NCBI GenBank assembly: GCA_026707745.1
Contig: JAPOWG010000037.1
Span: 62,001-126,000 of the forward strand
Length of the DNA: 64,000 nucleotides
Direction: 5' to 3'
DNA from: Chloroflexota bacterium
GTDB lineage: Bacteria; Chloroflexota; Anaerolineae; Aggregatilineales; Phototrophicaceae
The position numbers and the translations under genes were made by a program. Below the pieces are notes generated by a model, which saw nothing but the letters and a program-made list of their open reading frames with translations, had not been told where the DNA came from and ran no database searches. Every line of letters starts with the position of its first letter. Positions within the stretch are counted from its first letter, which is position 1. Below, in pieces: positions 9,151-17,539 of the stretch.

Positions 9151-10083
9151 GTGAATATGATCAGTACGATAAGGCGATCGCTGCTGCCGGAGAAACATAG
9201 CGCTGCGGGAAGTTGGCGAACCTGGCGATGGTACCTCGGCAACTATGCCTTTATTCTTCCATTCCTAATTCTATTCGCCATTTTCATTTTGCGGCCGATC
9301 CTTGCCAGCTTGCAGATGAGTTTCTTCCGCTGGGAGATTTTCGGTCCCAAGCCCTTCATTGGTTTTGACAACTATGATGAACTTTTGAATGACGATCTGT
9401 GGTGGGTGGCGCTGCAGAATACGGTCTATTTCGCATTTCTGACCAGCGCCTTGCTGACGACAGTTCCGATTTTCATCGCCATCGCGCTGAATTTGCCCTT
9501 TCGCGGGCGGAACGTCTTTCGTACGCTGTTCTTTTTCCCCTATGTGCTGAGCGCATCGGTTGTCGGCCTGGTAATGCGATGGCTGCTGGGTCAGCAATTT
9601 GGCATCGTCAATTATTTGCTCGGCATTGTTGGAATCGGTCCCATCCCTTTCATTGCCGATTCGGATTTAGTCATTCCCTCATTGAGCGTGATAACGCTGT
9701 GGTGGGCCTTCGGCTTCCCGATGCTTATCTACCTGGCTGGGCTGAGCAACATTCCACAGGACATTTATGAAGCGGCCCGAATCGATGGCGCGCGCGGCTG
9801 GCAAATGACCCGCTACATCACCATTCCCTTGCTGCGGCCAATCATCCTCTTCGTCGCTGTTACGCAGCTCATCTCTCACTTCCAGGTTTTTGCACAGCCC
9901 TACGTGATCACCAACGGCGGTCCGGCTCAAGACTCCTTCACGGTGATCTTTTACATGTTCCGCGCCGCCTGGACCTATTTCCGCATGGGCTTTGGCACCG
10001 CCATGGCGGTGTTGCTGGCGGTAATCATCATGGCCTTCACCTTGCTGCAATTCCGCTTTGGCGGGCGCCGTCTGGAATACTAA
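9151..10083 (+). CDS. Sugar ABC transporter permease (MalF/UgpA type)
   Basis: The 310-residue integral membrane protein has about six transmembrane segments. The first is NYAFILPFLILFAIFILRPI. The EAA loop that contacts the ATPase reads IYEAARIDGARGWQMTRYITIPLL (about 208-231), matching the CUT1 consensus EAAxxDGA. The GTG start at 9151 was taken. It pairs with the next permease to form the channel for the upstream binding protein. No ATPase gene is in this operon, so a shared MsmK/UgpC-type ATPase elsewhere is likely. Confidence 0.9.
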   Translation: MNMISTIRRSLLPEKHSAAGSWRTWRWYLGNYAFILPFLILFAIFILRPILASLQMSFFRWEIFGPKPFIGFDNYDELLNDDLWWVALQNTVYFAFLTSALLTTVPIFIAIALNLPFRGRNVFRTLFFFPYVLSASVVGLVMRWLLGQQFGIVNYLLGIVGIGPIPFIADSDLVIPSLSVITLWWAFGFPMLIYLAGLSNIPQDIYEAARIDGARGWQMTRYITIPLLRPIILFVAVTQLISHFQVFAQPYVITNGGPAQDSFTVIFYMFRAAWTYFRMGFGTAMAVLLAVIIMAFTLLQFRFGGRRLEY

Positions 10084-10092
10084 GGAGCGAGT

Positions 10093-10974
10093 GTGCAGGG
10101 AGAAGCGCAACCTCCGCGATTGACGGACACCAGTGCGCAGATTTCGCGGATTGCGCTTTATGTCTTGCTCATCTTGCTTGCGATTGCCATCCTTTTTCCC
10201 TTTTACTGGATGGTCGCGACGTCTTTGAAAACAAATCCGGAAGCCTTCTATTATCCACCGGACTTCTACCCGCCTCAGCCGACGCTGGAACATTACGAAA
10301 TTATCATGACGCGCGATGACATAAACGTGCCGCGTTGGGGCTGGAACAGCCTGGTCATCGCAGTCGCTACAACGGTTGTCACGCTCTTCGTGACCAGCCT
10401 GGCGGCTTATGGTTTCGCCCGGCTGGATTTTCCTTTCAAGAATCTGATATTTATCGTTGTTATCTTCACGCTGATGATTCCATCGCAGATCTACATGATC
10501 CCCAATTATCTGCTGGTGCGCGATCTGGGCTGGCTGGATACCTATCACGCGGTGATCTGGCCCGCCGCGCCAAATGTCTTCGGCTTGTTCTTGCTGCGCC
10601 AGTTTTTCTCCACCTTTCCGCGCGAGCTGGAGGAAGCCGCGACTGTCGACGGCGCGAGCCGAATCCGCATCTATTGGCAGTTGATGATTCCAGTTAATCG
10701 AAATGCGCTCATCGCTCTGGGCATTTTCGTCTTTTTGCACTCCTGGAACGATTTGTTCTGGCCCCTGATTGTGCTCAGCCGTGTCGAGAATCGAACGCTG
10801 CCGGTTGGCTTGGCGGTGCTGGCGGGGGCTTATGGTGCAGGCGATTCGTTCTCTGAACCGGCTCTGATCATGGCGGCCAGTTCCATGTCGAGCATTCCCG
10901 TGCTCATCGTTTATGTTATATTCCAGCGTCGGATCACACAGAGCTTCATGCTCACGGGCATGGGCGGGCGCTAA
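10093..10974 (+). CDS. Sugar ABC transporter permease (MalG/UgpE type)
   Basis: The 293-residue protein has six transmembrane segments. It carries the family features FPFYWMVATSLKT near the N-terminus and the EAA loop LEEAATVDGASRIRIYWQL near residue 180. The C-terminal FQRRITQSFMLTGMGGR is typical of MalG-like permeases. AAGGAGCGA precedes the GTG start 10 bp after the first permease, so the two are tightly coupled. Downstream the operon once ran directly into a dehydrogenase gene, now only a remnant at 10993-11079. Confidence 0.9.
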   Translation: MQGEAQPPRLTDTSAQISRIALYVLLILLAIAILFPFYWMVATSLKTNPEAFYYPPDFYPPQPTLEHYEIIMTRDDINVPRWGWNSLVIAVATTVVTLFVTSLAAYGFARLDFPFKNLIFIVVIFTLMIPSQIYMIPNYLLVRDLGWLDTYHAVIWPAAPNVFGLFLLRQFFSTFPRELEEAATVDGASRIRIYWQLMIPVNRNALIALGIFVFLHSWNDLFWPLIVLSRVENRTLPVGLAVLAGAYGAGDSFSEPALIMAASSMSSIPVLIVYVIFQRRITQSFMLTGMGGR

Positions 10975-10992
10975 GCAAGGAAGACCTACAGG

Positions 10993-11079
10993 ATGCTAAA
11001 TCCAATTCCCGAAGTCATGACCGCCCCCAAATTCGAGGGTGGCGGGATCATCAGTTTTAACGCGAAGAAAATGGTGTAG
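10993..11079 (+). pseudogene. 5' remnant of a second zinc-dehydrogenase gene
   Basis: The frame MLNPIPEVMTAPKFEGGGII is nearly the same as the first residues of the intact dehydrogenase at 11806 (MLNPIPEVMTVPKFEGGGII). It ends after 28 codons at TAG 11077. It keeps a ribosome site (AAGGAAG) 18 bp after the permease stop. Codon differences from the intact copy are mostly silent, so this is a diverged paralogue rather than a fresh copy. The rest of the gene has been lost. Confidence 0.75.
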
Positions 11080-11229
11080 GCTTATTGTTGTTTCCCACGC
11101 TGCGAGGAATTCTTTTTTATGATAATGTCAGTGGCGGACGAATGAGGTTCTACGCCCTGTTACTGGCGGCTATAGTGCGTTTCGGTTTCTTAAAGATGTG
11201 TGGCATCAATCCCTTGAGAGTATATTGCA

Positions 11230-11748
11230 ATGCCAGAGGGCCAAAGCATGACAGATGTCCGACGCGGTATACTGCAAATCTTGGCGACTGCCATTGATCG
11301 GCACAATGCCCATTCAGAAGAACATGACATGGAAAAGCCACAAAAGCGAAAGAAGAGTGAACGATTCCGTCCGCTACAGATCGTCGATCTTGACCTTCGC
11401 AAGTCTAAATTGGCGAAAGGTGCCAAGAAAACATATCTATTCCACTTCAGAATCTCCGAGGCGCCGCCCGAAGAATGGATTACACTTTTTGACAATCACT
11501 ACTCAAAAGACAAAGTAATGCTTGGCAATACCGCTGCCAGGTGTGTCGGGTCACACATTGTTGTCCGCGCTCACAAAGACCAGATATCCGCCATCAAGCA
11601 TAATCTCGACGAGTATGTCGCGCACACAAATCGCCGCTACGCTAACTCACTAGATGCCTCATGGAAGGCGAATCTCGAAGCTCTTCGTCAGAAGGAAGAT
11701 CTAGAGGAATTACGGGACGCTATGTTTCCAGGGCGCTCTAAGCGTTGA
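11230..11748 (+). CDS. Unknown basic protein in the interval between dehydrogenase copies
   Basis: No family is recognised. The 172-codon frame is lysine- and arginine-rich, with a basic block MEKPQKRKKSERFRP near residue 34. No membrane segment or signal is present. The C-terminal part is predicted helical and charged (ASWKANLEALRQKEDLEELR). Starts at 11248 (MTDVRR) or 11329 (MEKPQK) are also possible; none has a good ribosome site. The interval has lower GC than its neighbours and lies between a dehydrogenase remnant and the intact gene. Together these suggest acquired DNA. Confidence 0.5.
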   Translation: MPEGQSMTDVRRGILQILATAIDRHNAHSEEHDMEKPQKRKKSERFRPLQIVDLDLRKSKLAKGAKKTYLFHFRISEAPPEEWITLFDNHYSKDKVMLGNTAARCVGSHIVVRAHKDQISAIKHNLDEYVAHTNRRYANSLDASWKANLEALRQKEDLEELRDAMFPGRSKR

Positions 11749-11805
11749 CCACGGAAATCTTGACTTATCGGCGCTAGCGGAGGCTATACGAGGTATAATC
11801 ACGGG

Positions 11806-12837
11806 ATGCTAAATCCGATACCCGAAGTCATGACTGTGCCCAAGTTCGAGGGCGGCGGCATCATCAGTTTTCACGAGAAGGACGTGCCCGTGCCGGGAGC
11901 GGGTCAGTTGTTGCTGCAAGTTGGCGCGAATGCGCTTTGCGGCTCGGAGCGCGGTCAATTCTACGAGGGCAGCGATGTCACGCCCGGGCATGAAGGCGCC
12001 GGCCTTGTCGCTGCGGCGGGACCGGGAACGACGACGCCGGTGGGGACGCCGGGCGCGGTCTTCTTGATGGACTTCTGCGGCCAATGCCGCAGTTGCGCGC
12101 TGGGCTTCAGCAATCAGTGCCTGAACAAACGCGCCGACTACGGCTTTAACGTCGATGGCGGTTTCGGCGTTTACGAACTGGTCAATGAAAACGTCTTCTT
12201 CGCGGTCGACAGCGACATGAGTCCGACCGAGGCGACGCTGCTGCTGGATATTATGGGCACCAACGGGCACGGTGTGCGGCGGGCGCAATTGGTGCGGAAA
12301 GATATTGAGTCTGCAGTTGTGACCGGGGCCGGTCCCATCGGGCTGGGCATGTTGGCCATGCTCAAGGTCGTGCTGGGCTTTGAGTTGCCGGTGGTGATCA
12401 CGGATGTCATCCCCTATCGGTTGGATTTGGCGGAGCGGATGGGTGGCGTCCCGATCAATGTGGCGGAAGAGTCTTTGACTGAGGGCTTGAAGCGCCACGG
12501 TCTGTCGGAGCTTGACGCCGGTTTCGATACTAGCGGGGTCGGCAGCGCGCGCCGCGCAGCCTTGGATAGTCTCTCGCAGCGGGGCGTTTTGGTCTGCATC
12601 GGTCATGGGCAGGGGCTGGACCTGACAATTTCGCCGGATCTGATTGGGCCGGAGCGGGCCGTGATCGGCAGCGAATACTTTTGCTATAACGAGTTGCCCG
12701 ACAACCTGGCTTACTTGCGGGACCACAAAGATTATTTGATGCAGATCATCACCCATCGCCTGCCGGTCAGCGACATACAACATGCCTTTGAGCTTTTCTT
12801 TGAAGGCAACACCGGAAAGGTCATCATCGAACAGTGA
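11806..12837 (+). CDS. Zinc-dependent medium-chain dehydrogenase (alcohol/polyol type)
   Basis: The 343-residue enzyme belongs to the MDR superfamily (sorbitol/threonine dehydrogenase-like). It has GHEGAG near residue 64. The structural-zinc cysteine cluster is CGQCRSCALGFSNQC (about 92-106). The NAD-binding Rossmann motif is VVTGAGPIGLGMLAM (about 170). It probably oxidises a polyol or sugar taken up by the upstream importer. Its GTGA overlap with the next gene shows a translationally coupled pair with a Gfo/Idh/MocA oxidoreductase. A truncated paralogue of its 5' end lies at 10993. Confidence 0.88.
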   Translation: MLNPIPEVMTVPKFEGGGIISFHEKDVPVPGAGQLLLQVGANALCGSERGQFYEGSDVTPGHEGAGLVAAAGPGTTTPVGTPGAVFLMDFCGQCRSCALGFSNQCLNKRADYGFNVDGGFGVYELVNENVFFAVDSDMSPTEATLLLDIMGTNGHGVRRAQLVRKDIESAVVTGAGPIGLGMLAMLKVVLGFELPVVITDVIPYRLDLAERMGGVPINVAEESLTEGLKRHGLSELDAGFDTSGVGSARRAALDSLSQRGVLVCIGHGQGLDLTISPDLIGPERAVIGSEYFCYNELPDNLAYLRDHKDYLMQIITHRLPVSDIQHAFELFFEGNTGKVIIEQ

Positions 12838-13829
12838 CAAAAGCTGAGCGTATCAAAGTCGCGCTGGTTGGAGCGGGCGGTTGGGGTTTTCAACATGCGC
12901 GCGTCTTCGCGGCGCGGGACGATGTGGATCTCTGCGCTGTCGCCGGGCGAACTGAAGAACGAACCAAAGCCCGCGCCGAGCAATTCGGCATGCGCTATTA
13001 CCTCGATATTCAGCGGATGCTGGAGGCTGAAAAGCCCGATCTGGTCAGCTTGTCCTTGCCCAACATGGGGCACTACGAACCGACCCTGCAGGTGATACGC
13101 GCGGGTTATCCGCTCTTGGTTGAAAAACCGCTTGTCTTCGACATGAAAGAAGCGAAGACCTTGCTGCGCGAAGCGGAAAAGCGGGCTCTCTTTTTCGCCA
13201 TCAACTTCAATCATCGCTATGCCAAGCCGGTGCAACTGGCGCGAGAAGCAATCGACAAGGGACGATTGGGCCAGTTGGTTTTCGCCACTTGGCGCTTTGG
13301 GGGCGAGGGCGAAGGCGGTCATCCTCACGCCAATCTGATCGAAACGCAGTGCCACGGATTCGACCTGCTGGAGTATCTCTGCGGTCCGATCGCGTCGCTG
13401 CAGGCGCAGATGACGGATATCACGGGGGTGGGTTTCAGTACGATGGCCTTGTCGTTGAAGTTCCTCAATGGCGCTGTCGGCAGCCTGCTCGGGTCCTACG
13501 ATTCTTCCTACGCCTACCCGGGCACGCATCGGCTGGAGGTCAACGGTACCGAGGGACGCATTGTGATCGACGACACCGTGAAACGCTACGCTTTCCATCA
13601 AGTCGGCAGCGAAACTGGCGAAATCTGGGAAGCGGGCTATTTCAACGATCATCAGCGCGAATTCCACCGTACCTTTGACGACCATCTTGTGCACATGCTC
13701 GATTGCTTCATGAGGGGCGAAGAACCGCCGATACACGCCAGCGCCGGCTATCGCGCTTTGGCGCTGGCCTATGCGGCTATCAAATCCTATGAGACCGGTC
13801 GCCGCGTGGATGTCGGTGACGCGCTCTGA
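12834..13829 (+). CDS. Gfo/Idh/MocA-family oxidoreductase
   Basis: The 331-residue protein has the N-terminal NAD(P)-binding motif VALVGAGGWGFQHARVFAAR. It also has the family lysine in the motif LLVEKPLVFDMKEA near residue 100. FAINFNHRYAKP and a C-terminal alpha/beta domain follow. Such enzymes act on sugars, inositols or their oxidised derivatives. The GTG start overlaps the upstream dehydrogenase stop. With the importer and the dehydrogenase it suggests a sugar or polyol utilisation operon. The long open frame on the opposite strand is a shadow. Confidence 0.88.
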   Translation: MTKAERIKVALVGAGGWGFQHARVFAARDDVDLCAVAGRTEERTKARAEQFGMRYYLDIQRMLEAEKPDLVSLSLPNMGHYEPTLQVIRAGYPLLVEKPLVFDMKEAKTLLREAEKRALFFAINFNHRYAKPVQLAREAIDKGRLGQLVFATWRFGGEGEGGHPHANLIETQCHGFDLLEYLCGPIASLQAQMTDITGVGFSTMALSLKFLNGAVGSLLGSYDSSYAYPGTHRLEVNGTEGRIVIDDTVKRYAFHQVGSETGEIWEAGYFNDHQREFHRTFDDHLVHMLDCFMRGEEPPIHASAGYRALALAYAAIKSYETGRRVDVGDAL

Positions 13830-14045
13830 CAAATCTACCTAGCTTCCAAAGGCGAGCTGGCGTCTCTTAGGCCGCCAGACGCAAAGTCAATCTGGGGGCT
13901 GATTGGTAGATTGGCGCTGGCTTGAACGGTGTCGCCATTAACGGCGCTCTGCCGCGATACAGCAAGATTCCGCGTCATCAGAATTTAAGATTTGTATGGT
14001 AAGCTGAAACAATATCGTCTCAATTAGAAATGGACGGGTAAGACC

Positions 14046-15104
14046 ATGTTGAGAACCTTTTCGGCTTTGCTCGCGCTATGCCTCATCGCCTTACCCATTG
14101 CGGCGCAATCACAGGACGCTGACCTGGTCTTGGAGCACAGTGGCGGTGTGGTGACCGCGTCCTGGAATCCGGCGGAAACCCAAATCTTGACGGGGGCGCA
14201 GAACGGCCTGGCGCAGGTATGGTCGGCGGAAGATGGCGAATTGCTACAGTCGATTGACCATGAGGGCAATCCGCTGACTCAGGCCTTGTGGAGCGAAGAT
14301 GGCCGGTCCATATTGTCCGCGGACGAAAGCGGAGTAGTCATTCAAAGCCGGGCGGAAGACGGCGAAGGAATCTACCAGTGGCAAGTGGACGGCATGCCGA
14401 TTCAACTTGCCCTTGACGCCGATGGAACGCGTGCCTTTGTCTTTACAGCAGCCGGCAAGGGTTCGATTCTGTCTTTGATCGACGGCGGTATTATTGCGAT
14501 GGTCGAACGATCCGGCGCGATCGTGGGCGCGGGTTGGAGCGCCGACGGATCGCAGGTGCGCGCCTGGTCGGAAGACGGTCGCATTGTGGCCTGGGACGCC
14601 ACATCTGGAGAAAACATCGCGACGTATTCGCTGCCTCACCGCGCACTACTCCAGGGTTTGCAATGGAATCACGATGATTCAAGGTTGCTGGCCTGGTTCG
14701 CCGACGGGACAGTTGCCGCCTACGAAACCGACGGGGCGAACATCAATGGCCGTTCCTTAGCGGGTGTTCGTCACCGGAGTTTTGCGCAGCAGGCGATTTG
14801 GTCGGGCGACGAAACGCGGGTGATGTCCTGGGCGGCCGATGATACCGTGCACGTCTGGAGCGTCGCCGACTCGCGGTCACAATTGGTACTGCGTCATGAA
14901 GACTGGGTGGTCGGCGCCAGGTGGGACCCGGCAGAGGCGCGGGTGCTTTCCTGGTCGCATATCTATCTCTACTTGTGGGAAGGCGAAACGCTCCAAAATC
15001 GCTTCCGGCACGGGAACCTGGTGCGTGGAGCGGTCTGGAACGAGGCCGCTACGCAGATTCTATCCTGGTCTTGGGACGGGACCGCGCGCGTATGGTCACC
15101 CTGA
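14046..15104 (+). CDS. Secreted WD40-type beta-propeller protein
   Basis: The 352-residue product has a signal peptide (LLALCLIALPIAAQSQ) and then about seven blade-like repeats of roughly 40 residues. These repeat the pattern V-x-x-A-x-W-(N/S)-x-(D/E)-(G/E)-x-x-(I/L)-x-(S/T)-W, as in VVTASWNPAETQILTG and VVGARWDPAEARVLSW. WD40 propellers are binding platforms; the partner is unknown. It resembles in general plan, but not closely in sequence, the exported propellers at 46-61 kb. It stands alone in its orientation, facing a convergent membrane-protein gene. Confidence 0.8.
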   Translation: MLRTFSALLALCLIALPIAAQSQDADLVLEHSGGVVTASWNPAETQILTGAQNGLAQVWSAEDGELLQSIDHEGNPLTQALWSEDGRSILSADESGVVIQSRAEDGEGIYQWQVDGMPIQLALDADGTRAFVFTAAGKGSILSLIDGGIIAMVERSGAIVGAGWSADGSQVRAWSEDGRIVAWDATSGENIATYSLPHRALLQGLQWNHDDSRLLAWFADGTVAAYETDGANINGRSLAGVRHRSFAQQAIWSGDETRVMSWAADDTVHVWSVADSRSQLVLRHEDWVVGARWDPAEARVLSWSHIYLYLWEGETLQNRFRHGNLVRGAVWNEAATQILSWSWDGTARVWSP

Positions 15105-15120
15105 TTTTGCTTGTCGCGAG

Positions 15121-15747
15121 TTAAGGAATGGCCAAGGATAAACCGGCGATCACGATCAAGGGCGTACAGGTGCCGATCAAGGCGCCCAGGACGATCTGCC
15201 AGGCCGTATGACGCCTGAGCGCCAAACGCGCGAGTATCACCAGTAGCAAAACCGGAATGAAGATCAAACTCTCGTTGAAACCGTAGACGATCGTGGTGGC
15301 GGAAATGATGCTGGTCATCGCCATCGCGTGCAGGCTGATGTGACTGAAGAATGTGCCGATCAACATGATCGTCAACTCGACAATGGTTACAAGGGCTACC
15401 ACGACCAAGACCGGATTGGCGCCGAAATGTAGGTAAACCAATTCGGTCAACAGGCATCCGACAATGGCGATCGAATAGGGGATATATCGCTCGTGGCTGT
15501 GGCGCATGTGCATATCGCTAATGCGACCGATTTTGACCATGTAGGCGACGAAAGCCATTGGCAGGATGCAGATTGTCAGCGCGAAGAGGCTCGCGAAGAA
15601 CGTCCCCTCGAACGGGCTCCTGCTGAATTGCTGCGCGATCAACAAGATCCAAATCGCCCAGACGACCGGCGGGCTAATGAATAGCGAGATGAAGTGAGCC
15701 CACAGTTTGTCCCCGGCCTCGACCTGATGACGTAGGGCGGCGGGCAT
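15121..15747 (-). CDS. Integral membrane protein, possibly PAP2-like
   Basis: The 208-residue protein has five or six transmembrane segments. A segment KIGRISDMHMRHSHERY and later ISLHAMAMTSII and LARLALRRHTAWQIVLGALIG loosely match the three motifs of PAP2 lipid phosphatases: K-x-x-R, S-x-H and R-x5-H. The spacing is not convincing enough for a firm call. It is the last gene on the minus strand after the Nudix gene, about 130 bp away. An ATG at 15747 was used, and the ribosome site is unclear. Confidence 0.6.
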   Translation of the reverse strand: MPAALRHQVEAGDKLWAHFISLFISPPVVWAIWILLIAQQFSRSPFEGTFFASLFALTICILPMAFVAYMVKIGRISDMHMRHSHERYIPYSIAIVGCLLTELVYLHFGANPVLVVVALVTIVELTIMLIGTFFSHISLHAMAMTSIISATTIVYGFNESLIFIPVLLLVILARLALRRHTAWQIVLGALIGTCTPLIVIAGLSLAIP

Positions 15748-15877
15748 CGGTATGCGAATGTCTATCGCTTTTCCCCTTTAGCCATTGCGTAAAACGATTA
15801 TAACAGGCAATTGACCTGTTGAACGGTCAATTCATTAAGATCGCTTTAGGGCAAAGTTGTAAGGGCAGAGCCCGCGC

Positions 15878-16345
15878 CTATCGTCGAGCGGTCCCCTCCA
15901 GCAGTTCAAGCAAGCCCGCGGGATACAGGGCTGTGGCAGTCTCGCCGCGAAACAGGTCCAGGGGCATCCAAGCAGCCTCGTAAAGGACTTTGCCCTTGTT
16001 TAGGCCTCGAACTGTAAAGTCGTCGTCAGCGAATCGTTCCTCGGCGAAGCGGCCCTTGTAGATGAGCGCGATTTCATGACCGGCAACGCCCTCGTACTCA
16101 AATATGTTCTCTAGCGCGCCGAGGTACTCCAGGTCGGTTACTTCGGCATCGATCTCTTCGCGGAGCTCGCGGACGACGGCTTGGCAGCCGCGTTCGCCGA
16201 ATTCTATCCTGCCTCCGATAGGTCGATAAAAGGTCCTGCGTTCATGCGAATCGTAACCCTGCGCGAGGAAAATCTTGTCGTCGCGAAAGAAGACGCACAG
16301 CGCCAGGGGACGAATGCGGCGCTTTTTCTTCTTTTTCTTCGCCAT
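15878..16345 (-). CDS. Nudix hydrolase
   Basis: The 155-residue protein contains the Nudix box from about residue 44: G-R-I-E-F-G-E-R-G then VVRELREEIDAEV. The catalytic REXXEE (RELREEI) is intact. A very basic N-terminus (MAKKKKKKRRIRP) precedes the core. Nudix enzymes hydrolyse nucleoside diphosphate-linked compounds; the substrate is unknown. It starts 27 bp after the stop of a nucleoside-type permease gene on the same strand, so it is probably the end of that operon. Confidence 0.9.
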   Translation of the reverse strand: MAKKKKKKRRIRPLALCVFFRDDKIFLAQGYDSHERRTFYRPIGGRIEFGERGCQAVVRELREEIDAEVTDLEYLGALENIFEYEGVAGHEIALIYKGRFAEERFADDDFTVRGLNKGKVLYEAAWMPLDLFRGETATALYPAGLLELLEGTARR

Positions 16346-16372
16346 GGTAAATGCCGAGATTCGGAAGCCGCC

Positions 16373-17395
16373 TCATTCCATCTCAAAGCGCGTGCCCAGC
16401 GCCTTTGGCGGGTCGGAGCGCAGGAAGGCGCGCATGCGATGTTGCACGGCGCGCGGCATATATTGGAGCAAGCGCTCGGTGAAGCCCCCGCTGACGATGA
16501 GCAAGGTGAGGATCATCAACAGCCAGGGCAGGGTGTTCAGCAACACAAAGGGGAAGTTGATCTCTTGACCGAAGATGAAGAGGCCGTTGGTCTGGATATT
16601 TGACGATACCGCGCGCAGCGCCGCGAAGAGCCATGCGCCCAGGACGACGCGGAAGGGATGCCAGCCGCCGAAGATCACGATGGCCAGGGCGATCCAGCCG
16701 TCGCCTTGCATGGCGGGCGGGCTGGACCAGCCGGGCTTGACGTTGAGCGAATAGGCTACACCGGCCAGACCAACCAGGGCGCCGCCCAGGAATGTATACC
16801 AATAACGCAACCATTGCACCTTGGCGCCGCGAGCATAGGCCGCTTCGGGACGTTCGCCGATGGCGCGCAATGCCAGACCGCCCTTGGTCCGGAAAAGCCA
16901 GAACCAGATGACGAGCATCAAGATATAGCTGAAATAGACCAGCACATTCTGTTGGAAGAAGATCGGTCCCAGTATGGGCAGATCACTTAAAACCGGCAGG
17001 GTCCATCGGGTGATCTGCGGACCCGGGATGCGGGTGAAATCCGCGCCTAGAAAGCGCGCTAGGTCGGCGGCCAGGAGTGTCAATACGAAGCCGACGGCGA
17101 CCTGGTCGCGCCGCAACTTGATGCTGGAAAAACCGATGAGGGTGGCGATCAAGGCGCCGACGAGCATGGCGACGACGATGCCCAGCGCGATCTGCATGGG
17201 CACGTCGAGTACGCCGGCTTCCTGCGCGGTCCAGGCCGCCGCGAATCCGAGCACCGCCGCCAGCGTCAGGCTGCCATCCAGGGAGAGATTGACCACGCCG
17301 GCGCGTTCGGTGATGGTCTCGCCCAGACTGGCGATGACCAGCGGGGTCGCGGTGCCGATGATACTGCCGAGTGTGTTGAGTAATTCTTCGTTCAT
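16373..17395 (-). CDS. ABC transporter permease, nucleoside/simple-sugar type (second)
   Basis: The 340-residue membrane protein opens with GTATPLVIASLGETITERAG, the characteristic start of BPD_transp_2 permeases such as YufQ/NupQ. It then has VVNLSLDGSLTLAAVLGF and about nine transmembrane segments. It follows the first permease by 144 bp of C/G-rich repeat DNA. Together with the ATPase at 19856-21361 they form an importer of the nucleoside (BmpA-associated) class. No BmpA-like binding protein is present in the window. Confidence 0.88.
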   Translation of the reverse strand: MNEELLNTLGSIIGTATPLVIASLGETITERAGVVNLSLDGSLTLAAVLGFAAAWTAQEAGVLDVPMQIALGIVVAMLVGALIATLIGFSSIKLRRDQVAVGFVLTLLAADLARFLGADFTRIPGPQITRWTLPVLSDLPILGPIFFQQNVLVYFSYILMLVIWFWLFRTKGGLALRAIGERPEAAYARGAKVQWLRYWYTFLGGALVGLAGVAYSLNVKPGWSSPPAMQGDGWIALAIVIFGGWHPFRVVLGAWLFAALRAVSSNIQTNGLFIFGQEINFPFVLLNTLPWLLMILTLLIVSGGFTERLLQYMPRAVQHRMRAFLRSDPPKALGTRFEME

Positions 17396-17475
17396 GCCCC
17401 CATCCCCCGACCCCTGGCACCCCCTCTGTCCCCCGCCTCACGGGGGATGTTCCCCAAAATGAGGGAAGGGGAGTG
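17396..17475. repeat. C-rich dispersed repeat between the permease genes
   Basis: A run beginning CCCCATCCCCCGACCCC and ending near GAGGGAAGGGGAG resembles the repeats after 25211 and near 26600. A local stem CCCCCG-CCTCA-CGGGGG lies inside. It probably has no coding role and may act as an attenuator or simple mobile repeat. Confidence 0.5.
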
Positions 17476-17539
17476 CGCAAAGTTCGGTATCCCTATTGCG
17501 CCTCCCAAGTCCGTTAAGCGAGGAGACCGTCTCGGCAAG

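Noticed and set aside
9679..10740. Minus-strand open frame of 353 codons across the two permease genes
   Set aside because: It spans parts of two real genes on the other strand and is rich in Gln, Asp and Arg, as expected for antisense of membrane-protein codons.
12732..13832. Minus-strand open frame of 366 codons
   Set aside because: It lies fully opposite the Gfo/Idh/MocA oxidoreductase gene and the end of the dehydrogenase gene, and shows no family motif.
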